From an uncultured Planktomarina sp. (GTDB lineage: Bacteria; Pseudomonadota; Alphaproteobacteria; Rhodobacterales; Rhodobacteraceae): a stretch of DNA of 64,000 nt. The stretch spans positions 1 to 64,000 of the forward strand of contig CALSQF010000010.1 in the NCBI GenBank assembly GCA_943788425.1. Reading direction: 5' to 3'. This document shows, in pieces, positions 1 through 7,228 of this stretch. The notes beneath the pieces are model-generated. The model was not told the DNA's origin and ran no database searches. It saw only the letters and a program-made list of their open reading frames with translations. A program made the translations under genes and the position numbers. Every line of letters starts with the position of its first letter. The stretch's first letter is position 1.

Positions 1-493
1 GCGCTAAGACGTAAAGCGCCACAACCATGCCGCCAACACTCGCCAGGCCCGTGGCCACGCCGGCCATCCAGCCCGATCCGTAAAGCCCCCAGTTGCTCGC
101 CAAAAAGCGCAATTGCACCCGGGCAAGTTGCAGGGCGGCGAGACTGGCGATGACCGCCAGCGCGATCAGCTTTGAGGTTTCCACATCCACCTGCGTTGTA
201 AGGGCCAGGCCAAAAGGCACGCCAATGGTTGACCCAATGGCCAGACCCAGCGCAACCTTGCGATTGGCCTCCCGCCAGCCGCCGCGCAGCATGAAAAGCG
301 AGGCGGTCATCTCAAGCCACCAACAGACGGGGATCAGTTGGACAGGCGGCAGGATCAAGGCGCCGGATGCCATGACCATGGCGGACAGTGCAAAGCCCGA
401 AAAGCCGCGCACCAGCCCGGCAATTAAGCAAATCAGACCGAGCAATGCAAGGTGATCCGGCGGCAGCGCTAAGGCTGCTAAGGCCGCTTGCAT
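1..493 (-). CDS. TauE/SafE-family sulfite/anion exporter, partial (C-terminus outside window)
   Basis: About 164 N-terminal residues are visible; the rest lies beyond the window start. The protein is very hydrophobic, with successive membrane segments separated by short loops, and carries an early RGFSGFALS element after the first segment, as in the TSUP (TauE/SafE) family. Members export sulfite or sulfoacetate, or take up anions, across the inner membrane. The ATG at 493 overlaps the tauR stop by one base (TGATG), so the two are probably translationally coupled. In the taurine context the likely job is export of sulfite released by Xsc. The family assignment comes from pattern recognition of the visible part; the substrate is inferred from the neighbours. 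Confidence 0.72.
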   Translation of the reverse strand, partial: MQAALAALALPPDHLALLGLICLIAGLVRGFSGFALSAMVMASGALILPPVQLIPVCWWLEMTASLFMLRGGWREANRKVALGLAIGSTIGVPFGLALTTQVDVETSKLIALAVIASLAALQLARVQLRFLASNWGLYGSGWMAGVATGLASVGGMVVALYVLA

Positions 494-1948
494 CACGGGC
501 GCATCTCGCTGGCAATAAGCGCCACGCCTTCTGCAATTTTCCGAACGGGAAGCGAGCTGTAGGCCAAGCGATAATAATTCTTTGGCGCATCTTGTTGGGT
601 AAAAAACGGCCGACCTGGTTCGATCAACACGCCTTTGCTGCGCAGCCTCTCGGCAACCTGCTCCGTGTCAACCTGTGCCGGGGCACGCATCCAAAAGGAG
701 CTGCCGCCAAAGGCGCCTTGCCCAGCGACGGTAAGGCCATTTTGGGAGAATGCCTCCTCCATAGCCAAGCGCCGCGCATGAAATTCAGCGCCCATCCGGC
801 GGATCAGCGCGTCGTAATGACCAAGCGATAGAAAATAGGCCGCCGTGCGTTGAATATGGCCGGGCGGATGACGCAACACTGTTGAGCGCAGCGCCCGTGC
901 CTCGCGAACAAATGGCTTGGACCCGACCAGATAGCCAAGCCGCAACCCGGGAAACAGCGATTTAGAGAAGCTGCCAACATAGATCACCCGCCCCTCACGG
1001 TCCAAAGATTTCAGCGCTGGAGACGGGGCCTTAAGAAAGGACATCTCAAACTCATAGTCGTCCTCAACAATCAAGAAATCTTGCTCTGCCGCGCGCGCCA
1101 GAAGCTGTTCGGCGGCGCTCCAGTGGCATTGTGGTGGCGGTCGGGCATTGGTGGGAAGGGGTGGTGAAAACCACATCGACATTAGACGGCAAGGCGTCTG
1201 GCCGCAAACCTCCCGCATCCACCTCAACGCTGGCAACTTGGCAGCGTGATTGGGTTAAAATATCGCGCAAGGATGGGTAGCAGGGGTTTTCCAATGCAGC
1301 TGTTCGCCTTTGGTTCAGCAGGACATTCGCGGTCAACCAAAGCGCATTTTGCGCCCCCATGGTGACCAAAACCTCATCTGGCTCTGCTCTGATTCCCCGC
1401 CGCGGCAGCGTGTGGCGCAGGATAAATTCGATCAACTTTGGATCATCCCGATCGAAGTAATCACTGGTCAGCGCATCGTAGTCTTTTGAGCCCAAAGCTT
1501 GAAGTGCACAGAGCCGCCAATTCGACCGATCAAACAGAGTTTCATCGGCTTGACCGTAGATGAAGGGATATTTGTAACTGCCCCAATCGGAGGGTTTCAT
1601 CAGTGTCACCCCGCCGGAAAATTTTTGACCAATGGCGCGAACCCAATCGACTTTGTCTTCACGAGGCATGATGGGAAATTTCGGCGGCTGCGGTGCATTT
1701 GAGCTGATATAATAACCGGAGCGACCGCGGCTTGTGAGATAGTCATCTGCCAGAAGTTCGGTATAGGCGAGGGTCACGGTGATCCGACTCACCCCCAAAT
1801 GGGCTGCCAATTTTCGGCTTGAGGGCATTTTCTCTCCGGCCCGAAACCGTCCACTTAGAATCGCTTCGGCGACCAGCTGTTGGATTTGGTTCTGCAGCGT
1901 GCCTTCCGAATCGGGCGGTAAAAAGAACGTCTCTTCAGAAATCGCCAT
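493..1948 (-). pseudogene. tauR: TauR, MocR/GntR-type taurine regulator, frameshifted
   Basis: Two overlapping reading frames (1948 down to 1064, and about 1120 down to 493) together give a normal MocR protein of about 484 residues. The N-terminal part has a GntR winged helix (residues about 18-85, with SSRKLAAHLGVSRITVTLAY), then an aminotransferase-fold domain. The second frame has the VEDDYEFE segment and the PLP-lysine motif SFSKSLFPGLRLGY. The frames join near 1111-1119, where removal of one base from CGCCGCCGAA restores ERRxxLLARAAEQDF. TauR activates taurine genes in Rhodobacter capsulatus. It lies downstream of tpa on the same strand but behind a tpa terminator. A TauR-like repeat pair covers the start region. 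Whether the frameshift is real or a sequencing error cannot be told here. Confidence 0.85.
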
Positions 1949-1949
1949 T

Positions 1950-1982
1950 TTGGACCTAAGCCTATGTGAATTTTGGATCTAT
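1950..1982 (+). promoter_or_regulatory. Candidate TauR operator upstream of tauR
   Basis: Direct repeat TTGGACCTAA (1950-1959) and TTGGATCTAT (1973-1982), starts spaced 23 bp. The R. capsulatus TauR box is, from memory, CTGGACYTAA; the matches are 9/10 and 7/10. The pair sits directly against the tauR start codon (1948) and overlaps the weak Shine-Dalgarno region, which suits autorepression better than activation. The orientation is opposite to tauR. Confidence 0.6.
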
Positions 1983-2052
1983 TGATGCCGAGTTTTCTGC
2001 CAGAGCGCAAGGCCAAGTGGTTGTGGCGCGCCGGGGCACATGCGGTGGCGCA

Positions 2053-2080
2053 TAAAAAAGGCAGGGCGAACCCTGCCTTT
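2053..2080 (-). terminator. Intrinsic terminator of tpa
   Basis: On the minus strand, AAAGGCAGGG-TTCG-CCCTGCCTTT followed by a T run: a perfect 10-bp stem with a TTCG tetraloop starting about 20 bp after the tpa stop. It separates tpa from tauR, so tauR probably has its own promoter in about 1983-2050. Confidence 0.85.
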
Positions 2081-2100
2081 CTCATCGGGTTCTCGTAGGA

Positions 2101-3490
2101 TTAGCCGAATACGCGGGTCAGGGCCTGATCTATGGCATCGGTGATGAGATCGATATCTTCCGCCGTACAAATCAGAGCCGGTGACAGGCAAAGCGTGTTG
2201 TTGAAACCTGGCAAGGAGCGGTTCGTTGCGCCGATGATGACACCCTGCGCCATGCAATCTTTGACCACCGCCTGCACCTTTGCTTCCGGTGCTGGTTCGC
2301 GGGTTTCGCGGTCGGCCACCAGCTCGGCACCGCAGAACAAGCCTTTGCCACGGACATCGCCAATGATGCTGTGTTTCTCAGCCAAGGCTTCGAGATTTGC
2401 AATCAACTGCGCACCGCGGGCTTTACAATTTTCAAGAAGGTTTTCCTCCTCAATGATACGCATATTTTCCAGCGCTGCCGCCGGACCTGCAGTGCAGCCG
2501 CCGAAAGTGGAGATATCACGGAAGTATCCCATGTGATCGCTGGCGTCTTTGAATTGCTCGAACACCTCTTCAGTGGTGACGGTCAATGAGATGGCCGCAT
2601 AGCCGGAGGCGACGCCCTTTGCCATTGTGACAATATCTGGCTGGATGTCGTAATGTTGATACCCAAACCAGGTGCCAGTGCGCCCAAGGCCGCAAACGAC
2701 TTCGTCTATCATCAGTAAAACATTATATTTTTTGCAGATTTCCTGCACGCGTGGCCAGTAGCCTTCGGGGGGGACAATAACGCCACCACCTGCTGTGATA
2801 GGTTCAAGGATCAAGCCGCCAACGGTGTCCGGACCTTCGCGCAGGATGACATCTTCAATCGCATTTGCGGCGCGCAACCCGTAGCTTTCGCCTTGTCCAA
2901 GGTTGTCTTGTGCCGCTTCGCGATATTCAAGGCAATGCGGCACGGAAATGAAACCGTCGGGGAAGGGGCCATATTGCGCGCTGCGCTCATGCTGGCCGCC
3001 GGCAGCCAAAGTCGCAATCGTGGTGCCATGATAGTCGCGCTCGCGGTACAGAATTTTATTCTTCTTGCCGCCATATTTTTTATGCGCGATCTGTCGGATC
3101 ATTTTGAAGCCTTTTTCATTGGCTTCCGAGCCGGAGTTCGAGAAATAGGCCCGGCTCATGCCAGGCATTTTTTCGATTAACCGCTTTGGAAAAATTGGCC
3201 GCAGGGATAGAGCCAGCGGCTCCGGCAAAAAAATTCATTTTTACCAATTGATCGCGTACTGCGTCTGCGATGCTTTCACGGCCGTAGCCAACATTGACGG
3301 TCCAAACGCCGCCTGAGACAGCATCGAGATGTTCTTTGCCCACTTGGTTCCAAACCCGCATGCCTTTGCCCTCAACAATGATGTTAGGGTCCGCAGTTTC
3401 AAACATTTTATGTTGAATCAGGTGATGCCAAACATGTGCTTTGTCGTTGGCGACAACTTCACTCAAATCATTTTGCAGATTGCCGTCCAT
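2101..3490 (-). pseudogene. tpa: Taurine:pyruvate aminotransferase, frameshifted
   Basis: Tpa (class III, PLP) converts taurine and pyruvate to sulfoacetaldehyde and alanine. The full span gives about 463 residues, the family's usual length, but in two frames: 3490 down to about 3195 (N-terminus, MDGNLQNDLSEVVANDKAHV) and about 3200 down to 2101 (rest). The second frame contains YFSNSGSEANEK, the PLP-aspartate segment IDEVVCGLGRTG and the lysine motif TMAKGVASGY. Dropping one T from the minus-strand run AATTTTTCC (plus 3188-3196) fuses the frames as AANF-PKRLIEKMPGM. A TauR-box pair lies 89 bp upstream. The gene is divergent from tauABC and the pathway continues at xsc-pta 14 kb away. The call is firm; the break may be an assembly error. 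Confidence 0.88.
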
Positions 3491-3948
3491 AGGCCATGCT
3501 CCTTGTTCAGATATTTTGGAATGGTTGAATTCGATCGATTTACGTTGACAGCTATCAGCGCAGAAAAGCTATGCCAAAAATAGGTCCAGATATATATCCT
3601 TTGTATGTCCAAAAAACATTTCTGCTTGCTGGATGCGACGACTGTTTGCAGTGTTGCGCGGATGATGCCGTCGTGCTGGCGTGAAGATCAGCAGCGGCTC
3701 GTTGTGAAATTGGGAGAGACCTAAATAAAAGCTGTGCAAGTCTGAGCGAATATTTCTCTGAATATTTTAAGTGATATCGCAATATCACATAAAAAAATCA
3801 AGAATATGCTTTGCGCGGCTTGTATTTTATGGTTCGGTATACTCCTGAATTTCGCCATTTTGACCGTGCAAGCCGGTCTCATTCTGGCGAGGTTGAATGA
3901 AGGAAACAAGTTGGCCATCAAGCGCCAGCGCAACTGGGAGAAAACAAT
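3491..3948. other. Divergent tpa / tauABC control region
   Basis: No protein-coding gene is supported in these 458 bp. The region is AT-rich and holds a TauR-like direct-repeat pair (3580-3612), an 18-bp inverted repeat GTGATATcgcaATATCAC (3771-3788), a good -10 hexamer TATACT (3838-3843) for tauA without a recognisable -35 at 16-18 bp spacing (as expected of an activator-dependent promoter), and a GGGAG ribosome-binding site (3936-3940) eight bases before the tauA ATG. Confidence 0.6.
3580..3612 (-). promoter_or_regulatory. Candidate TauR operator for tpa/tauABC
   Basis: Read on the minus strand: TTGGACATAC (3612-3603) and CTGGACCTAT (3589-3580), starts spaced 23 bp. They match CTGGACYTAA 7/10 and 9/10. 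The orientation is toward tpa, 89 bp before its start codon, which is activator-like geometry. It could also serve the divergent tauA promoter. Confidence 0.7.
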
Positions 3949-4950
3949 ATGAAATTGAAAACTGCATTGAAGAGTGCTGTTGCTGGGTTAACTTTGGTGT
4001 CCGGCTCCGCTGCATTTGCCGGCGGCCACGGCGAGTTGAACGTCGCTTATTTTCTAGAGTGGCCAATGCCATTCCAAGCGGCAAAAGTTTCTGGCGCCTA
4101 TGACGCTGCTTTGGGCATGAAGGTAAACTGGGTTTCTTTCGACACAGGCACAGCAATGTCCGCAGCCATGGCATCCGGTGACATTGATATCTCCGTGTCT
4201 CAGGGTGTTCCACCTTTCGTAGTCGCAACATCAGCAGGTCAAGATTTGCAAATCGTTGACGTGGCTGTGTCCTATGCGGACAACGACAACTGTGTGGTCG
4301 CGTCCGGTTTGGAAATTGATAAAAACTCCGCGGGCGAATTGGCTGGCAAGAAAGTTGCCGTGCCATTGGGCACAGCGGCGCATTATGGTTTCTTGAAGCA
4401 AATGGAGCACTTTGGTGTATCCTTGGACAGCGTGACAGTTGTGGACATGGCACCCGCTGAAGGCCAAGCGGCCTTGGCTCAAGGCGCTGTCGACATGGCT
4501 TGTGGTTGGGGCGGTGCGCTGCGCCGCATGAAAGAATCTGGCAATGTATTGCTGACAGGTGCGGAAAAAACTGAGCTGGGTATTTTGGTCTTTGATGTGA
4601 CCACAGCACCCTCCGGTTTTGTCGCTGAAAATGCCGATGTTGTGGCGAAATTCTTGGCCGTGACTGCCGATGCGAACACCGCATGGAATACCTCTCAGCC
4701 TGAATTCATGGCCAACATGATTGCGCAAGACGCAGGTATGAGCGTTGAAGATGCGAAAAGTTCCATGAGCACATTTGTGTTCCCAGGCATCGACACTCAA
4801 TTGTCTCAGTCTTGGCTCGGTGGCAATGCGCAGACCTTCATGAAAGGTGTTGCGGATGTTTTCGTGAACGCAGGTTCAATCGACAGCGCCAAAGGCAGCT
4901 ATGCTGACAATGTAAATACTGGTCCTCTGGCTTCTGCTAAAGGCATGTAA
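3949..4950 (+). CDS. tauA: Taurine ABC transporter substrate-binding protein TauA
   Basis: A 333-residue periplasmic solute-binding protein. A Sec signal peptide is visible (MKLKTALKSAV..., cleavage probably after AFA near residue 24). The mature part has the SsuA/NMT1-type two-lobe pattern: ASGDIDISVSQGVPPFV, then GKKVAVPLGTAAHYGF and GAVDMACGWGGAL. First gene of tauABC, transcribed away from tpa with GGGAG eight bases before the ATG. A strong hairpin between tauA and tauB would let the binding protein be made in excess. Taurine is assigned from the clustering with tauR and tpa; a related sulfonate is possible. Confidence 0.9.
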   Translation: MKLKTALKSAVAGLTLVSGSAAFAGGHGELNVAYFLEWPMPFQAAKVSGAYDAALGMKVNWVSFDTGTAMSAAMASGDIDISVSQGVPPFVVATSAGQDLQIVDVAVSYADNDNCVVASGLEIDKNSAGELAGKKVAVPLGTAAHYGFLKQMEHFGVSLDSVTVVDMAPAEGQAALAQGAVDMACGWGGALRRMKESGNVLLTGAEKTELGILVFDVTTAPSGFVAENADVVAKFLAVTADANTAWNTSQPEFMANMIAQDAGMSVEDAKSSMSTFVFPGIDTQLSQSWLGGNAQTFMKGVADVFVNAGSIDSAKGSYADNVNTGPLASAKGM

Positions 4951-4959
4951 TATTTGAAT

Positions 4960-4993
4960 GAGGTAGGCGATTTCAAATCGCCTACCTCTCTTT
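4960..4993 (+). terminator. Intercistronic terminator/attenuator hairpin between tauA and tauB
   Basis: GAGGTAGGCGAT-ttcaa-ATCGCCTACCTC followed by TCTTTTT: a perfect 12-bp stem with a T run, nine bases after the tauA stop. Since tauBC follow on the same strand, partial termination or 3'-end protection of the tauA message is the likely role. Confidence 0.8.
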
Positions 4994-5071
4994 TTACTGT
5001 GTGATTAGTCCGCGGGAATCCTCCGTTAACATAAGAGAAGGCCAAGCATTTTGGCCAGAGGGGAGCTTCAG

Positions 5072-5878
5072 GTGTCAGGCCTGCTTATTGACAATATTTC
5101 TATGCGCTTCGATTTGCCCAATGGTGGATCGGTTCAAGCGCTTAAAAACGTAACCTTAGATATAAAATCTGGAGAACTGCTAAGTGTTCTTGGTCCGTCA
5201 GGCTGTGGCAAAACCACTTTGCTGAATATCGTGGCCGGGTTCTTGGCGCCCACAGAGGGACAGGTTGTTGTCAACGCCCATGCGGTCAAGGGACCCGGGC
5301 CTGAGCGCGGTATGGTGTTTCAGCAAGGCGCGTTGTTTGAATGGATGACCGTGCGGGAGAATGTTTCCTTCGGACCAGATATGAAGAAAATGCCGCGCAA
5401 CAAAAGCGTCAAGATCGTTGATCGTTTGTTGGAAGTTGTGGGGCTTCAGGATTTTAAAGACAAGGCGGTTTATGAGCTCTCGGGCGGCATGCAGCAACGT
5501 GTGGCTTTGGCCCGTTGCCTGGCCAATGAGCCAGATGTGATTCTGATGGATGAGCCTTTGGGCGCTTTGGATGCTTTGACCCGCGAAAAGATGCAGTCCT
5601 TGGTGCTTGATCTGTGGAAAGAGACCGGCAAAACCATTATTTTGATTACCCACTCCGTGGAAGAAGCGTTGCTTTTGGGTGAGCGTTTATTGGTTATGGC
5701 GCCGCGCCCTGGCCGAATTCATAAAGAATATCGCCTGCCTTTTGCGGAAATGGGTGTTGGCGCGGATCTGCGTGCGGTTAAGAAACATCCCGATTATGCC
5801 AAAACCCGTGAGGAAATTTTGGCGATGATTTGGGAAATGGAAGAAGAAATAATGGGCCGTACGGAGGAAAGCGCATGA
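5072..5878 (+). CDS. tauB: Taurine ABC transporter ATP-binding protein TauB
   Basis: A 268-residue ABC ATPase energising taurine import. Walker A GPSGCGKTT (residues 41-49), signature LSGGMQQR (about 136-143), Walker B VILMDEP (about 156-162) and the switch histidine in ITHS (about 192) are all present. The GTG at 5072 is preferred over a TTG at 5051 because AGAGGGGAG (5057-5064) lies seven bases before it. The stop overlaps the tauC ATG (ATGA), indicating coupled translation. Confidence 0.92.
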   Translation: MSGLLIDNISMRFDLPNGGSVQALKNVTLDIKSGELLSVLGPSGCGKTTLLNIVAGFLAPTEGQVVVNAHAVKGPGPERGMVFQQGALFEWMTVRENVSFGPDMKKMPRNKSVKIVDRLLEVVGLQDFKDKAVYELSGGMQQRVALARCLANEPDVILMDEPLGALDALTREKMQSLVLDLWKETGKTIILITHSVEEALLLGERLLVMAPRPGRIHKEYRLPFAEMGVGADLRAVKKHPDYAKTREEILAMIWEMEEEIMGRTEESA

Positions 5879-7185
5879 CTGGTTTGATCCTTCTTGCCGT
5901 ATATATCGCGATTTTTGCGGTTAGTATGGTGATTGTAGCTTGGGCCACAAAACAATTTTTTACCCGCGCTGATTTTACGTCCCTAAAAACAGTTACTTTT
6001 GGCGATGAAAGCGCTGTGAATGCGAACCGGGTTGCTTCTGTGATCTCGGTTCTGGCAATTTTTGCGTTGTGGGTGGCTTTTACCAATTCATCCTTGCCAT
6101 TGTTCAAGGCGAAAGGCCCGTTTGAGGGTATGGTGGAATTTACCTATACTGCCACCCTGCCGGATGGACGCAGCGATGACGCATCAGTTTCTATTTTGGT
6201 TTATCCCGAAGATATTCAGCTGACAGTAGATGCCAATGGTGTGGCTGGGAAAATTCCAGAAAAACTTAAGGTTGATCTCGGCGACGGGTTCGCAAAGAAC
6301 GATACATTGGTCATCCCGCGCTATGGATCCAAGCTGATCTCCGTCTTCCAAAATGATGAGTTTAAAAAATCTGATGGAGCTATCGTGACTCATCTCAACG
6401 GGCAGGCCCTAGAGCCTGGTGAACAAATTCTTTTATCCGAGGGACGCTTGGCGCTCACCGAAAAAGGCACACCGTTCTTCGAACCCTCCACCGGGTTTCG
6501 CATGGCGCGGCTCTATCTGCCTGCTCCGGAAGTAACGACGAACCGCTTTTTACAGCTGAATCGTGAAGGGTATCGCAATTTCACCCTGCTTGAGCATACT
6601 TGGGCCTCTTTGCAGCGTGTGTTGCTTGGTTTTATCTTTGGCGCGCTTGTGGGTATTCCCCTCGGTTACGCCATGGGGCTGACCAATTGGGCGCGGGGTT
6701 GGTTTGATCCGATTGTCGAATTTATGCGCCCGGTGCCGCCCTTGGCCTTGATCCCTTTGATGATTATTTGGTTCGGCATTGGTGAGACGTCCAAAGTGAT
6801 CTTGCTCTTTCTTGCAGCGCTCTGGATCATGGCTATCGCGGCGCGCTCTGGCGTGTCCGGTGTGGCCATTGCCAAAGTGCATGCGGCCTATTCCTTGGGT
6901 GCCAAAAAATCGCAAATTTTGCGTAAGGTGATCATTCCAAACTCCCTGCCTGAGATCTTTACCGGCGCACGGGTGGCCATGGGCGTGTGTTGGGGCACGG
7001 TTGTGGCGGCTGAATTGGTGGCGGCGGAAAAAGGTCTTGGCATGATGATCATGGTCGCTGCTAAGTTTCAGCTGACAGATATCGTGATTGTGGGGATTAT
7101 CCTCATTGGTGTGATCGGTTTTGCCATCGACATTGGAATCCGCAAACTTGAAGGCTGGCTGGTGCCTTGGAAAGGTAAAGTTTAA
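5875..7185 (+). CDS. tauC: Taurine ABC transporter permease TauC with N-terminal extension
   Basis: A 436-residue inner-membrane permease. The C-terminal half (from about residue 220) is a standard BPD/SsuC-type permease with an EAA-like loop (AAYSLGAKKSQILRKVIIPNSLP). The N-terminal half is unusual for TauC (typically about 250-280 residues). It has two membrane segments (about 3-25 and 48-67), then about 130 hydrophilic, beta-rich residues predicted outside the membrane before the permease core. The start at 5875 overlaps the tauB stop. I do not recognise the extra domain; it may be a lineage feature of roseobacter sulfonate transporters. Confidence 0.88.
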   Translation: MTGLILLAVYIAIFAVSMVIVAWATKQFFTRADFTSLKTVTFGDESAVNANRVASVISVLAIFALWVAFTNSSLPLFKAKGPFEGMVEFTYTATLPDGRSDDASVSILVYPEDIQLTVDANGVAGKIPEKLKVDLGDGFAKNDTLVIPRYGSKLISVFQNDEFKKSDGAIVTHLNGQALEPGEQILLSEGRLALTEKGTPFFEPSTGFRMARLYLPAPEVTTNRFLQLNREGYRNFTLLEHTWASLQRVLLGFIFGALVGIPLGYAMGLTNWARGWFDPIVEFMRPVPPLALIPLMIIWFGIGETSKVILLFLAALWIMAIAARSGVSGVAIAKVHAAYSLGAKKSQILRKVIIPNSLPEIFTGARVAMGVCWGTVVAAELVAAEKGLGMMIMVAAKFQLTDIVIVGIILIGVIGFAIDIGIRKLEGWLVPWKGKV

Positions 7186-7194
7186 GACCTTATC

Positions 7195-7220
7195 AAACGG
7201 GCCCTATGGGCCCGTTTTTT
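7195..7220. terminator. Terminator of tauABC
   Basis: AAACGGGCCC-tat-GGGCCCGTTT followed by TTT: a 10-bp perfect stem between the convergent tauC and the flavoprotein gene. The flanking A and T runs allow function in both directions. Confidence 0.9.
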
Positions 7221-7228
7221 ATGCGGCT

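Noticed and set aside
3827-4684. 285-residue open frame antisense to tauA
   Set aside because: His/Arg/Pro-rich shadow of tauA; no plausible family.
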